Shown here in pieces: positions 51,898 to 63,722 of a stretch of 64,000 nucleotides of DNA (its first letter is position 1; each line of letters begins with the position of its first letter). Position numbers and translations under genes: made by a program. The notes beneath the pieces were generated by a model, which was not told where the DNA came from, ran no database searches, and was given only the letters and a program-made list of their open reading frames with translations. Where the stretch lies: positions 1 through 64,000 of the forward strand of contig CALGNZ010000124.1 in assembly GCA_937957915.1 (NCBI GenBank). The letters run 5' to 3'. This DNA is from an uncultured Granulosicoccaceae bacterium. Its GTDB lineage: Bacteria > Pseudomonadota > Gammaproteobacteria > Granulosicoccales > Granulosicoccaceae.

Positions 51898-53868
51898 TCA
51901 TGCACTTTTTCTCATAGGTTCAGCACTGTAGGTCTGCATATCTCGAATATTCACGGTGGCTGATATCTCACCACGGCGACCATCCTCAAATACGACTTCG
52001 GTTGTGATGTATTGCTCCGTTGACCCATTGTAAAGGGCACTGATCAACGGTTCATAACGCTCTGCTATGAAAGAACGCCGCACTTTCTGCGTGCGAGTTA
52101 ATTCGCCATCATCTGCATCGAGCTCCTTGTGCAAAATCAAAAAACGTTTGATCTGTGCACCGGCCATCAATGGCTCTTTGCTCAGGTCCTGATTGACCTG
52201 ATCAATATGTCCCTGAACCATCTTATAGACTTCTTCGTGTCCAGCAAGCTCCTGGTATGACGCATAGGCGATATTGTTGCGCTCGGCCCAGTTACCGACA
52301 GAGGTCAAGTCGATGTTCACGAACACAGCACAGAAATCTCTGTTGTCACCAAACGCAACCACCTCTTTAATATTTGGAAAAAACTTCAGCTTGTTTTCAA
52401 CATACTTTGGCGGAAACATGCTGCCATCGCGCAACTTGCCTACATCTTTGGCTCTGTCAATAATGTGCAAATGACCGTTGTCATCAATGAAACCCGCGTC
52501 TCCGGTATGCACCCAGCCATCAGCTGTTTTTGTTGAAGCTGTTGCTTCATCATTCTTGTAATAGCCCATAAAAACACCGGGCGATCGATACATTACCTCA
52601 CCGCTGTCTGAGACTGAAAGCTCAACATCAATTGAAGGTTTACCGACAGTATCGGGGTAGATTTCACCGTTCGGTTGCGCCGTAACATAAACACTCGCCT
52701 CGGTCTGTCCGTAGAGCTGCTTGAGGTTGATACCCAGCGAGCGATAAAAGCGAAAGATCTCCGGACCAATGGCCTCGCCAGCGGTGTAGCCAACTTTTAT
52801 GCGCGTCATACCCATGCGGTTACGCAACGGCCCGTAAACGAGCGCACCACCTACTGCATAGAGAGCCCGGTCTTTCAAGCCGACAGATTCGCCGTTGAGT
52901 ATTTTCTCACCAACCCGATCCGCAACTCCCATAAAGTAATGGAACATCCGCCGCTTAACGCTGCCCGCGTCTTCCATCCGAACCATGATCTCGGTCAGCA
53001 GTATTTCAAATACCCGAGGTGGTGCAAAAAAATACGTCGGCGCGATTTCACGACGATCGACTTCAATAGTTTCGCTACTCTCCGGACAACACACGCAGTA
53101 GCCGGCCGTTAAAAACTGACCGTAGGAAAAGACGTGATCCCCGACCCAGGCGAGCGGCAGATAGGCAATGATCTCTTCACTGCTATCGAGCTTGTCGAAG
53201 GCGTTGCCATTCAGGGAAGAGATCAGCAGGTTATCGTACGAAAGCATTACGCCTTTTGGCCTGCCCGTCGTACCCGACGTATACAACATGACACACAGAT
53301 CTGCACCTTTGCCAGATTCGATGCCCTGTAGCCATGCTGCTTCTCGATCGGATGACGCTTTCAACTCTTCGGCACCGCGCGCGATGACACTGTCGATCGA
53401 GTGAAGACGCGTATGATCGTAATCAAGCAATCCGCGATGCTCGTCGTACAGCACCTGCTTAAGATTGGGTAGCTGATCACTCAGGGACAGCAATTTGTCC
53501 ACCTGCTCCTGATCCTGACAAACGGCATACTCGACTTCTGCATGCTCGAGTACAAACTGCATCTCGTCTGCTACCGATTCGGCGTAAACAGGAACCGGTA
53601 CACCGCCAAGGGCCTGAACTGCACCGAAGGTCCAGTAGAGTTTGGGCCGATTGCTTCCGACCAGTGCTACCTTGGTGCCTTCTTTGACGCCGAGACTTGC
53701 GAGGCCGATCGAGTAGTTACGAACCTCCGAGAGTAAGTCTGCCCAGGTCCAGGTTTGCCAAACCCCAAATTCCTTGTGCCGCATGGCCGCGCGCGACCCT
53801 AGTCGCTCGGCATTACTGATCAGGTACTTTGGAAACGTATCAAGTTGACGAGCAGAAGCGTTGGGCAT
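51898..53868 (-). CDS. Long-chain fatty-acid-type AMP-forming acyl-CoA ligase
   Basis: A 656-aa ligase. AMP motif MLYTSGTTGRPKGVMLSYDN (about 193-212), YGQTEASVYVT (about 390), DGWVHTGDAGFIDDNGHLHI and DRAKDVGKLRDGSMFPPKYV; the C-terminal motif is followed by an additional tail (ERYEPLISALYNGSTEQYI). It is the first gene of the leftward Liv operon, so the imported carboxylate is probably CoA-activated on arrival by this enzyme or the PaaK-like ligase. Preceded by a near-perfect palindrome at 53916-53937. Confidence 0.85.
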   Translation of the reverse strand: MPNASARQLDTFPKYLISNAERLGSRAAMRHKEFGVWQTWTWADLLSEVRNYSIGLASLGVKEGTKVALVGSNRPKLYWTFGAVQALGGVPVPVYAESVADEMQFVLEHAEVEYAVCQDQEQVDKLLSLSDQLPNLKQVLYDEHRGLLDYDHTRLHSIDSVIARGAEELKASSDREAAWLQGIESGKGADLCVMLYTSGTTGRPKGVMLSYDNLLISSLNGNAFDKLDSSEEIIAYLPLAWVGDHVFSYGQFLTAGYCVCCPESSETIEVDRREIAPTYFFAPPRVFEILLTEIMVRMEDAGSVKRRMFHYFMGVADRVGEKILNGESVGLKDRALYAVGGALVYGPLRNRMGMTRIKVGYTAGEAIGPEIFRFYRSLGINLKQLYGQTEASVYVTAQPNGEIYPDTVGKPSIDVELSVSDSGEVMYRSPGVFMGYYKNDEATASTKTADGWVHTGDAGFIDDNGHLHIIDRAKDVGKLRDGSMFPPKYVENKLKFFPNIKEVVAFGDNRDFCAVFVNIDLTSVGNWAERNNIAYASYQELAGHEEVYKMVQGHIDQVNQDLSKEPLMAGAQIKRFLILHKELDADDGELTRTQKVRRSFIAERYEPLISALYNGSTEQYITTEVVFEDGRRGEISATVNIRDMQTYSAEPMRKSA

Positions 53869-54473
53869 AAACGGGGTTTCTCTCCGGAACAGCGTCGATC
53901 GAAGCGCAAATTATATTGACGTTTACGTTAACGTCAACTAAAAACTGCGGCTTGTAGCCTTACAGTACATGTATCTCTGTAACCATACATGTCCGTGATC
54001 GCAATATCATTTAATGATGCACTAATTTTGTCGTTACCGGTGGCGTTTTTGGTCGAATCAAACGGTGACCGAGCGGGGGAAGTGCTTATTCGAGGCGATA
54101 CTGGATAGATACCCGCTGTCGATCCAGATACCCGAAAGGGCTGGCTCAATTCCGGACATCACGCACTGGTGTGCTGGTGTGCTGCTAACAAACTGAATGT
54201 GAGATTGGTTCACAGCAGTGGGTATTGCAAATAGAAGATTCCAGCCGAGGTCTGCATTTTTGAAAAACAAAAACGAAGCGCTCCAACGGCAAGAGCAAGC
54301 GCAAGAGCAAATGCTCTGCGTTTCCCCGTCTGTTCATCGTTATCACCGGGTCACCGCTTTTGTATGTGCCCGGCGACTCCTAAACAACAACAAGATGTTT
54401 ATAGTTTTGTTGGATACAAGATAATGCTGCCACGACGCGAGGTGCCCCGCCGCGCGATGCGAGATCTGCCGGT
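53869..54473. promoter_or_regulatory. Promoter region of the Liv/acyl-CoA ligase operon and gap to serS
   Basis: A 605-bp gap. The palindrome TTGACGTTTACG..., 53916-53937, is the only regulatory-looking feature. The 3' side has short duplications (CTGGTGTG twice at 54166-54181; GATACCCG twice near 54108-54135) and no gene or tRNA that I can recognise. Confidence 0.5.
53916..53937. promoter_or_regulatory. 22-bp near-perfect palindrome (candidate operator)
   Basis: Left half TTGACGTTTAC, right half GTTAACGTCAA; reverse complement agrees at all but two mirrored positions. It lies 48 bp ahead of the acyl-CoA ligase start. The ACGT-rich, TTGACGT-ended form resembles, from memory, operators of LiuR-like regulators of branched-chain/fatty-acid degradation; the regulator is not in this window. 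Confidence 0.6.
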
Positions 54474-55787
<1,314 letters not shown>

Positions 55788-55903
55788 TCAAAGCGTGGAT
55801 TATAGCAAGGACCCACCTAATAGCAGCATACAATATCGCCCATCGGCGAGAGTAGCGTATGACTGGCGCAAACCTGCCTCGAAAACGCCGAGACGGGCGT
55901 CGG

Positions 55904-56293
55904 TTATCGCGCCAAATAGCCCGAAATACCGAAGCCAGCCGCTACTGCTGCCAAACACAACAGTATATTGAGCGCTACGCTGGCCAAAGCAACTCGCCAC
56001 AGCCCCTGCTGCCATAGCAACAGGCTATCGAGCGAAAATGCCGAAAACGTGGTGAATGCGCCCAGCAGCCCCGTTTGAAAGAACAATCTGGCGCCCTGCG
56101 GAACTTCACCCTGCAACAGGGAGTACCCGGCAAAAATACCGATAAGCATAGACCCGGCAACATTCACCAGCAGCGTCCCCAGCGGGAAAACCATACCGGT
56201 GACTGATGCAAGGCTGACAACCAGATAACGCAGCATCGCACCGACCGAGCCGCCTAGCCCTACCCAGACCAAAGCGGGAACAAAACTACTCAC
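55904..56293 (-). CDS. crcB: Fluoride ion channel CrcB/Fluc
   Basis: A 129-aa four-helix membrane protein. GGSVGAMLRYLV, NVAGSMLIGIFAGY and GLLGAFTTFSAFSLD are the family motifs, with Asn and Phe lining the pore. Exports fluoride from the cytoplasm as a dual-topology dimer. I do not see a fluoride riboswitch upstream. Paired with serS. Confidence 0.94.
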   Translation of the reverse strand: MSSFVPALVWVGLGGSVGAMLRYLVVSLASVTGMVFPLGTLLVNVAGSMLIGIFAGYSLLQGEVPQGARLFFQTGLLGAFTTFSAFSLDSLLLWQQGLWRVALASVALNILLCLAAVAAGFGISGYLAR

Positions 56294-56448
56294 CAGGCTA
56301 TTGCCCCAAGCTCGTTGCGGGCGCTTACAGGTGGCTCAAAACGACTCAAATCCACTCTATCGATCCACTAGCAGGTTTATCGTTAGCCGATCGGCACAGT
56401 GAATGCTTTGAAGCGTCGGCGACATTTATAAACAAAAGGATACAGGAC

Positions 56449-57093
56449 ATGCGACGATTTTCGGCTGTTTTTGCTCTGGTGACTGGTATCGCCATGAGTG
56501 CCAGCCTCAGCACATCGACAATCGCCGGAACACTTTATCAATGGACTGGAAAAGACGGCACCCCTACGTATTCGCCTGATCCACCACCAGCAGGCGTAAA
56601 TTACGAGCTGGTGGGGGCAGATCTTCAGCCATTACCAAAAAATACCGATGCCACCAAAGCAACACAGACGGCGACAGCCACAACGGTTAGCAGAGCGCCA
56701 AAAGCACCGGTTGCCCCCCCTCAGGGCCAGTCAGCAGAAAATGCCGGCCAAAATCCCTCACTGATGCAGCAAGCAGCGCAACTGGCGACTCAAGAACCAG
56801 CGCAACAACCAGCACAGCAAGCGCCGAAAAAGCCGATAGTGCCCTGGAAACCTGTCAGATATGCGAACGATCCAAACCCTGCAAAAAAGGCACAAGTCCG
56901 GACGTCTGCAGCTAACGCCCCGGATCCGGTCAGCATTGCCAGAAACAGCCCTGCCTGCGCCAGCGCAAGACAAAAAATGGCTTTACTCGAAGGTCAGTTC
57001 GCTCAGTCAGTTACCGACGAGCAGATGGATGCCGCAATTTTACAGCTGCGAGAGCACAAACCCGCTTTTAAGGCAGCGTGCAAGATCAATTAA
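56449..57093 (+). CDS. DUF4124-domain exported protein
   Basis: A 214-aa secreted protein. Signal peptide to about residue 26; the DUF4124 motif YQWTGKDGTPTYSPDPPPAG follows (about 30-50). The middle (about 75-130) is rich in Ala, Pro, Gln and Thr. The C-terminal 60 residues carry two Cys (CASARQKM and AACKIN). ATACAGGAC precedes the ATG. Function unknown; the DUF4124 motif is shared by many gammaproteobacterial envelope proteins. Confidence 0.82.
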   Translation: MRRFSAVFALVTGIAMSASLSTSTIAGTLYQWTGKDGTPTYSPDPPPAGVNYELVGADLQPLPKNTDATKATQTATATTVSRAPKAPVAPPQGQSAENAGQNPSLMQQAAQLATQEPAQQPAQQAPKKPIVPWKPVRYANDPNPAKKAQVRTSAANAPDPVSIARNSPACASARQKMALLEGQFAQSVTDEQMDAAILQLREHKPAFKAACKIN

Positions 57094-57122
57094 GTACAAC
57101 GAAACCACACGGCCAGGTCATG

Positions 57123-57635
57123 TCACGCACCGGGCACGACTGCCCGATCGTCCCACTGGCCGGATTGATCGCATAGCCTGAAACCGTGGCCTCGATAGAG
57201 AAGGTACCGCAGCCACTTGTACAAAAAACGGTTTAGCCGCCACGAGCCATCCAGGCCTCGGGTTTTTCGCGGATGCTGCTGACCATGCAACAACCCGCTC
57301 ATGACCTCGGCTGACCTCGCATCGTGGTACACGCGTATGGTGAGATCAGGCTCGGCTGTGGCACGAAGCATCGTCTTTTGCGCCTCGGTGGCAGAGGGTG
57401 ATGCCTGCTCGATAAATCGATAGGTCAGACGCAGGGTAGACGTGTAAGGACTCTGTTCAGTCAGCTGCAGGTACAACGTCAGACAACCCGGCACATTCGA
57501 CACGGTTGTGGCAATGGGGCCGCGCTTTAAGTCAGGAATCAACAATCTCAGCTGAACATAGTTGCGCTCGTACAGCTCCATCAGATTGCCAAAGCGATCT
57601 GTGGTCCTGGACTTGTGCTGTACCGAGCAATGCAT
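57123..57635 (-). CDS. DUF1249 family protein (YqiB-like)
   Basis: A 170-aa cytoplasmic protein from the Met at 57635; earlier in-frame Met lies beyond the family start. It aligns with the YqiB family: LMELYERNYVQLRLLIPDLK (start), YTSTLRLTYRFIEQ, LTIRVYHDARSAEVMSG, and NRFLYKWLRYLLYRGHGF. Function unknown. It is convergent with the DUF4124 gene and divergent from infA. Confidence 0.85.
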   Translation of the reverse strand: MHCSVQHKSRTTDRFGNLMELYERNYVQLRLLIPDLKRGPIATTVSNVPGCLTLYLQLTEQSPYTSTLRLTYRFIEQASPSATEAQKTMLRATAEPDLTIRVYHDARSAEVMSGLLHGQQHPRKTRGLDGSWRLNRFLYKWLRYLLYRGHGFRLCDQSGQWDDRAVVPGA

Positions 57636-57923
57636 GGTATCGATGTTACCTCTTCGATGTTTAAACGAGTATGTATTGTAGAGTATCGGCCACGCTAATT
57701 CTGTCAAAAAGCCCGACCGGATAGGCCCGCTTCACACGCCGAGCCATGAGACCGTGACGTTAATCGTGGATAATTGCAACAAATTGTTTCCAATAACAGG
57801 CACTGGACTTTAAACTTGCACAATTGGCATATATGTTGATAATGCTCGCGCTTACAGGCGAGTTTCTAAAGAACCGTGCGGAGTCGTTTTTTATCGACTG
57901 ACGCACTTTAAAGAAGATATTGG

Positions 57924-58142
57924 ATGGCAAAAGAAGAAGCAATTGAAATGGAAGGCACTGTGGTCGACACACTGCCAAACACCATGTTCCGAGTAGAATT
58001 GGAGAACGGGCACGTCGTAACTGCTCATATTTCCGGCAAGATGCGCAAGCACTACATTAGAATTCTAACCGGTGACAAGGTAACGGTGGAAATGACACCT
58101 TACGACCTGACTAAGGGCAGAATCACCTATCGCAGCCGTTAA
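57924..58142 (+). CDS. infA: Translation initiation factor IF-1
   Basis: A 72-aa S1-fold protein: [40 protein letters not shown] and KGRITYRSR. Binds the 30S A site during initiation. AAGAAG precedes the ATG by 9 nt. Faces clpA tail-to-tail with a shared terminator. Confidence 0.98.
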   Translation: MAKEEAIEMEGTVVDTLPNTMFRVELENGHVVTAHISGKMRKHYIRILTGDKVTVEMTPYDLTKGRITYRSR

Positions 58143-58202
58143 CAGGACCGGCGCTGCCTGTATGCCCGATCTTCGGGCGATTGAGTAAACAAAGACTTAC
58201 AC

Positions 58203-58237
58203 AAAAAAGGCACAACTCATTGTTGTGCCTTTTTTTA
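58203..58237. terminator. Bidirectional terminator between infA and clpA
   Basis: GGCACAAC / GTTGTGCC (58209-58229) with a 5-nt loop, flanked by an A-run (58203-58208) and a T-run (58230-58236), so it is active in either direction. Confidence 0.93.
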
Positions 58238-58353
58238 TTTCCTGCCTGTTTATTTCTTACCTGTCTTTACCGCACCTGAACACACATACCTGATCAGATG
58301 CCAGTCTTGATCGTTGCGATCCGTCAGTCGAACCGCAACAGGTACTGGTATCC

Positions 58354-60615
58354 CTAAACAGTCTCTTCAGCGTTCTCGATATCGAAGGTCAACTCACCAA
58401 ACTCATCGAGTTCAACCCTGACCTTCCCGCCTTTCGACAAAGTACCGAACAGAATCTCGTCAGCGAGCGGCTTTTTGATGTTTTCCCGGATCACGCGGCT
58501 CATTGGCCTTGCACCCATTTTGACATCAAAGCCATGCTCCGCGAGCCAGCCTTTGGCTGAATCAGCGATATCGATCATCACATTCTTCTCATTCAACTGC
58601 GACTCCAGTTCAAACAGGAACTTGTCAACCACATTGAGAATCGTGCTCTTGTTGAGAGGCGCAAACTGAATGATGCTGTCGATACGATTACGGAATTCAG
58701 GAGTGAAGAACTTGTTGATTGCCTCCATTCCATCGCTGGAGTGATCCTGAATGGTAAAGCCAAGACTTGGCCTGCTGATAGACTCAGCACCGGCATTCGT
58801 AGTCATCACCAGAATCACGTTACGAAAATCAGCTTTACGACCATTGTTGTCAGTCAGCGTGCCATGGTCCATCACCTGCAGCAGCAGGTTGAACACATCC
58901 GGATGAGCCTTCTCGATTTCGTCGAGCAGTAACACACAATGCGGGTTCTGAATGACAGCATCTGTCAACAATCCGCCCTGGTCATAACCGACGTAGCCCG
59001 GAGGCGCACCAATCAAACGCGACACGGTGTGGCGCTCCATGTACTCAGACATGTCGAAGCGCAGAAACTCAATACCGAGCACTTTGGCCAACTGTTTGGT
59101 GACTTCAGTCTTACCAACTCCGGTTGGGCCGGCAAACAGGAAGCTTCCAATCGGGCGATCTTCCGGCCCCAGTCCGCTGCGAGACATCTTGATAGCGGAC
59201 GACAGTTGCTCGATCGCCGGATCCTGACCAAAGACCAGCATGCTGAGGTCACGCCCCAGATTGCGCAGCTTTTCCATATCTGTTGAGGAAACGCTCTTCT
59301 CGGGGATACGGGCAATCTTCGCAACGATCGTTTCGATTTCCTTTACGCCGATCGTCTTTTTGCACTGCTTGGCCTGCAAGCGCCGGCTGGCACCGGCTTC
59401 ATCAATGATGTCGATCGCTTTGTCTGGCAGAAATCGGTCGTTGACGTAACGGTCTGCCAGCTCTGCCGCTGCTTTAAGCGCATTGCTGGAGTACTTCACA
59501 TCGTGGAATGATTCGAAGTTACCTTTCAGCCCCTTGAGGATCTCAACGGTCTCTGAAACGGTCGGTTCGGTGACATCCACTTTCTGAAAGCGTCGTGACA
59601 GTGCACGGTCTTTCTCAAATATGCCGCGATATTCCTGGTAAGTCGTTGATCCGATGCACTTTAGCTCGCCAGATGCGAGCATCGGCTTAATCAGATTGGA
59701 CGCATCCATTACACCACCGGAAGCGGCTCCTGCGCCGATAATCGTATGGATTTCATCAATAAACAGTATGGCGCCGTCTTCCTTCTGAAGTTGACCCAGA
59801 ACTGCTTTCAGGCGTTTTTCAAAATCACCGCGGTACTTGGTGCCAGCGACCAATGCGCCTAAATCGAGTGAATAAATAGTGCTCTCAAGCAGCACTTCAG
59901 GCATGTCGCCTTCGACGATCTTGAGGGCAAGCCCTTCTGCAATCGCCGTTTTACCTACACCGGCTTCACCAACCAGCAAGGGGTTGTTCTTGCGACGTCT
60001 GCACAAAATTTGAGCAGATCGCTCGATCTCTTTCTCACGCCCGATGAGCGGATCGATTTTGCCTTCTTTGGCCTTGATATTTAAATTGGTCGAGTACTTG
60101 TCTAACGGAGAAGCTTCGGTTTCCGCTTCCTCGCCACCAGCTTCGCTGGACAGATCCTCAATGTCATTTTTGTCATCGTCCGGAATCTTGGATATTCCGT
60201 GAGAGATGTAATTAACCACATCAAGGCGGGTTACGTTCTGCTTGTTGAGCAGGTAAACCGTGTGAGAATCCTGCTCGCCGAAGATCGCCACCAGCACGTT
60301 GGCGCCGGTAACTTCTTTTTTGCCAGAAGATTGCACGTGAAAAACCGCACGCTGCAACACGCGCTGGAAGCCCAGTGTTGGCTGGGTTTCACGGTTGTCC
60401 GAGTCGTCCAGCAATGGCGTGTTTTCATCGATAAATTCGACCAATTCGACACGCAAAGCTTCCAGATCACCACCACAGCTTCTCAGAACCTGCGCTGCAG
60501 TCGGGTTGTCCAGCAACGCAAGCAATAGATGCTCGACCGTCATAAACTCGTAACGCTTTTCACGAGCTTCTTTAAATGCGTTGTTTAGTGTGAATTCGAG
60601 TTCTTTACTCAACAT
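58354..60615 (-). CDS. clpA: ATP-dependent Clp protease ATP-binding subunit ClpA
   Basis: A 753-aa AAA+ unfoldase. N-domain about 1-140 ([20 protein letters not shown]), first Walker [14 protein letters not shown] (about 213-225) with [10 protein letters not shown], second Walker [14 protein letters not shown] (about 494-506) with LLDEIEKAH. The IGF-like loop for ClpP docking cannot be placed with certainty. Unfolds substrates for ClpP. Downstream of clpS by 52 bp. Confidence 0.97.
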   Translation of the reverse strand: MLSKELEFTLNNAFKEAREKRYEFMTVEHLLLALLDNPTAAQVLRSCGGDLEALRVELVEFIDENTPLLDDSDNRETQPTLGFQRVLQRAVFHVQSSGKKEVTGANVLVAIFGEQDSHTVYLLNKQNVTRLDVVNYISHGISKIPDDDKNDIEDLSSEAGGEEAETEASPLDKYSTNLNIKAKEGKIDPLIGREKEIERSAQILCRRRKNNPLLVGEAGVGKTAIAEGLALKIVEGDMPEVLLESTIYSLDLGALVAGTKYRGDFEKRLKAVLGQLQKEDGAILFIDEIHTIIGAGAASGGVMDASNLIKPMLASGELKCIGSTTYQEYRGIFEKDRALSRRFQKVDVTEPTVSETVEILKGLKGNFESFHDVKYSSNALKAAAELADRYVNDRFLPDKAIDIIDEAGASRRLQAKQCKKTIGVKEIETIVAKIARIPEKSVSSTDMEKLRNLGRDLSMLVFGQDPAIEQLSSAIKMSRSGLGPEDRPIGSFLFAGPTGVGKTEVTKQLAKVLGIEFLRFDMSEYMERHTVSRLIGAPPGYVGYDQGGLLTDAVIQNPHCVLLLDEIEKAHPDVFNLLLQVMDHGTLTDNNGRKADFRNVILVMTTNAGAESISRPSLGFTIQDHSSDGMEAINKFFTPEFRNRIDSIIQFAPLNKSTILNVVDKFLFELESQLNEKNVMIDIADSAKGWLAEHGFDVKMGARPMSRVIRENIKKPLADEILFGTLSKGGKVRVELDEFGELTFDIENAEETV

Positions 60616-60667
60616 CCCACAGTTCTCTCTCTGGTTATTTATTTTTTATTATCTTTAAAAACACAGG

Positions 60668-60985
60668 TCACGCCTCTTCCATATCACACATTAACGGATG
60701 CTGATTGTCACGTGAAAACTGATTCACATGGACAACTTTTGTCTCCGCGACTTCTCGCGTAAACACACCGCAAACACCCTTCCCCCGACTGTGGACATGG
60801 AGCATTACCTGTGTCGCCTTCTCTCGATCCATAGAGAAAAAGCTTTCCAGCACCGTTACGACGAACTCCATCGGAGTATAATCATCGTTCAAGAGAACCA
60901 CCTTATACATGGGTGGTTTCTTGAGTGCCGGCTTGGCAACTTCAACTGCCGTTCCGGTATCTTCGGAAAACTCTTTGTCAGACAT
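60668..60985 (-). CDS. clpS: ATP-dependent Clp protease adaptor ClpS
   Basis: A 105-aa adaptor for the N-end rule. [20 protein letters not shown] carries the [10 protein letters not shown] motif of the ClpS pocket, ending in [23 protein letters not shown] precedes the ATG. Co-transcribed with clpA. Confidence 0.97.
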   Translation of the reverse strand: MSDKEFSEDTGTAVEVAKPALKKPPMYKVVLLNDDYTPMEFVVTVLESFFSMDREKATQVMLHVHSRGKGVCGVFTREVAETKVVHVNQFSRDNQHPLMCDMEEA

Positions 60986-61205
60986 ATAACCTTACGTTAA
61001 TACTTTCGACATTATGTTTAACACCTGAATAGCGAAGCCAATGACTGCAACCGGAAAAAAACCACACAAACTCTCGTATGGTATTGATTCAACAGGCGAT
61101 GACGGTTCACTGGCTACTCTCACAACGCAAACTAATTATGGCGACTGTGATGCAGGTTTCAATGTAGAAACGGGCAATTAAAGCCTATTTGTCCAAAGAC
61201 TGCCC

Positions 61206-63722
61206 TCATACGGCGGCTGCCAGCTGCGAGTCGGTGTTTTTGCCGGGCACAGCGGCCTGTAAAAAGTCGTTTGGAAAATCATCAACCATAATGACTTTAT
61301 ACGTCGCAGCCCACGATTGGCGCAACAAATCTGCCTGCTCACCGGTCACCTGGCCGTCGCCGAGCAACTCTGCTACCCAGGTATCGTAGTCGACTGTGTC
61401 AGGTTTTCTGTGGCCTTTGTCTCTCAGCATCTTTTCCACTTCATCAGCATCGATGACGAGTTTCATTGCAACCTCGAGGCAGCCGGTTACGTCGTCAGCA
61501 TCTTCGTTGTTGTAAATACCATGGGTTAATCGGTCTCTCGACTCCCCTGGTTGTAAAAGCAACTTGGCTACTTTGCGGCCCAGCCGATCATTCGGCGTGC
61601 GGAAACGACGTCCCAGCGGAAAAATCACACCGCGCAAAATGATACCAACCCATTTGTTGGGAAAATTGCGCAGAATCTGATCGAGCGCCACCTGGGTTTG
61701 GTAGATACAGTGCTTGGCACCCCATTCAACCAATGGTAGATCGGCTTCGGGCCGGCCGTCATCTTCGTAGCGCTTGAGCACGGCTGACGCCATGTACATG
61801 TAGATCAGGCCATCCGCAAAGCGGCCTGACAGCTTCTCTTTACGCTTTAGCTCGCCACCCAAGAAAAGAAGCGTGAAATCTGCCAGGAACGAATAACCAG
61901 CGCTCATACGCGCAAGCCGGCGAAAATACTTGGCAGTGGGCCCTTTGACCGGCGACGCAGCGAAGCGCCCTCGCGTCAGACCATGAAACATGGCCTCGGC
62001 ACCGCTTTTGATCGCATAGGTGATATGCCCAACCAGCGCCTCATCGAACTTCGCCAGCGCAACATCTGCCTTTTCCCTGGTCGAAGCGTCCATTGACGCC
62101 GCCTCTATTTCTGCGACCAGATGCGGGTGACAACGCATCGCACCCTGTCCAAACACGATCATGCTTCTGGTCAGTATGTTCGCACCTTCCACGGTAATGC
62201 CGACTGGCACACCCTGATAGGCACGAGCCAGATAGTTGCTCGGCCCCATGCAGATGCCCTTGCCACCGTGTACATCCATCGCATCGTTGATCACCTCACG
62301 CATATGATGGGTGTTGAAATACTTCAGTATTCCACTTGCCACCGATGGCCTTTCGCCCTGATCAAGCGCTGCGCAGGTCAGCTGTCTGCCCGAGTCCATC
62401 AGGTAAGTCAGACCGCCAATTCTGGCCAGCGCCTCTTCTACCCCCTCAAACTGGCCAATTGGTATGTTGAACTGCTTGCGTACACGCGCATACGCGCCGG
62501 TGTAGCGAGCTGCCGCCATGCCCGCAGCCGCACCGGAAGAAGGCAGCGATATGCCACGGCCTGTCGACAACGACTCCATTAGCATGCGCCAGCCTTTGCC
62601 GATGTTGTCCTGCCCGCCAATAATCCACGACATCGGCACAAACACGTCCGTGCCACTATTGGGCCCGTTCATAAATCCCTGGTTCAGCGGAAAATGCCGG
62701 CGGCCGATTTCAACGCCGGGCGTATCGGTTGGAATCAATGCGCAGGTGATGCCCAGATCTTCTTTTTTGCCCAGTAAATGATCCGGATCGAATGCCTTGA
62801 AGGCAAGACCGAGCAGTGTTGCTACCGGCCCGAGCGTTATGTAGCGCTTATTCCAGGTCACCCGCATACCAAGCGTCTCAACGCCGTCGACCATCTGCTT
62901 GCACACCACTCCCATATCCGGAATTGAGGCTGCGTCGGAACCCGCGGTTGGGCCAGTCAGCGCAAAACAGGGTAACTCCTCGCCAACAGCCAGTCGCGGC
63001 AGATAGTAATTTCTTTGTTCGTCCGTGCCGTAGTGCAATAACAACTCTGCCGGGCCCAGCGAGTTTGGCACCATGACCGTTGAACCGGCTGTAACGCTGC
63101 GCGCGGAAATACGTGTCACAACAGCAGAGTGTCCGTAGGCACTAAAACCCAGCCCGCCGTACTCTTCGGGTATCACCATGCCGAAAAATTTGTTTTTCTT
63201 GATGAAATCCCAGATATGAGGCGGTAAGTCATTGTGCTCATAGGTGATTTCCCAATCATCCAGCATGGCGCACAACTCGTTGGTCGGGCCCTCAAGAAAT
63301 GCCTGCTCGGCGGCACTCAATGATGCAGCCGGCGTGGACATCAGCTTCGACCAGTCAGGGTTGCCGCGGAAAAGTTCAGATTCCCACCAGACCGTACCCG
63401 CCTCGATGGCATCTCTTTCGGTCTGAGACATTGGCGGCAATACCGCTTTGACATAGCCAAGCAACGGGGTGCTGAGCACTTTCAGGCGCACTGAATCGAC
63501 ATTCAGAATCACCGCTGCGGCTATAAACAGCAACCACACAACCAACCCGACAATACCGCTCACCAATCCGGTCAGGGTCAGCGCCACCAGCGCTACACCG
63601 AACACCGCAGACATGGTTTGCAGGTTTTGGGAAAACTTGGCGAGCACGAAGATCGCCACCAGCACAATCGCAATCCAACTAAGCAATATGATCATTAGTA
63701 CAATCCAGGGTTTGGCGATCAC
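61206..63722 (-). CDS. fadE: Acyl-CoA dehydrogenase, FadE type
   Basis: An 838-aa flavoprotein like E. coli FadE (814 aa). Two N-terminal hydrophobic helices (about 8-30 and 38-75) anchor it to the membrane, the acyl-CoA dehydrogenase core is about 130-530 (IPEEYGGLGFSAYGHSAVV, TRISARSVTAGSTVMVPNSL, RWNKRYITLGPVATLLGLAFKA, GGKGICMGPSNYLARAYQG), and a C-terminal DUF1974-type extension follows. The start is GTG (63722); an ATG 27 nt in is an alternative. Performs the first step of fatty-acid beta-oxidation. No partner gene is close. Confidence 0.93.
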   Translation of the reverse strand: MIAKPWIVLMIILLSWIAIVLVAIFVLAKFSQNLQTMSAVFGVALVALTLTGLVSGIVGLVVWLLFIAAAVILNVDSVRLKVLSTPLLGYVKAVLPPMSQTERDAIEAGTVWWESELFRGNPDWSKLMSTPAASLSAAEQAFLEGPTNELCAMLDDWEITYEHNDLPPHIWDFIKKNKFFGMVIPEEYGGLGFSAYGHSAVVTRISARSVTAGSTVMVPNSLGPAELLLHYGTDEQRNYYLPRLAVGEELPCFALTGPTAGSDAASIPDMGVVCKQMVDGVETLGMRVTWNKRYITLGPVATLLGLAFKAFDPDHLLGKKEDLGITCALIPTDTPGVEIGRRHFPLNQGFMNGPNSGTDVFVPMSWIIGGQDNIGKGWRMLMESLSTGRGISLPSSGAAAGMAAARYTGAYARVRKQFNIPIGQFEGVEEALARIGGLTYLMDSGRQLTCAALDQGERPSVASGILKYFNTHHMREVINDAMDVHGGKGICMGPSNYLARAYQGVPVGITVEGANILTRSMIVFGQGAMRCHPHLVAEIEAASMDASTREKADVALAKFDEALVGHITYAIKSGAEAMFHGLTRGRFAASPVKGPTAKYFRRLARMSAGYSFLADFTLLFLGGELKRKEKLSGRFADGLIYMYMASAVLKRYEDDGRPEADLPLVEWGAKHCIYQTQVALDQILRNFPNKWVGIILRGVIFPLGRRFRTPNDRLGRKVAKLLLQPGESRDRLTHGIYNNEDADDVTGCLEVAMKLVIDADEVEKMLRDKGHRKPDTVDYDTWVAELLGDGQVTGEQADLLRQSWAATYKVIMVDDFPNDFLQAAVPGKNTDSQLAAAV

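Noticed and set aside
53938-54473. Possible tRNA or small RNA ahead of serS
   Set aside because: One stretch loosely resembles a tRNA-Ser start, but it has no anticodon arm, no T-arm GTTCGAATC-type sequence and no acceptor pairing.
56294-56448. Fluoride riboswitch upstream of crcB
   Set aside because: The conserved riboswitch segments are not found in the crcB leader.
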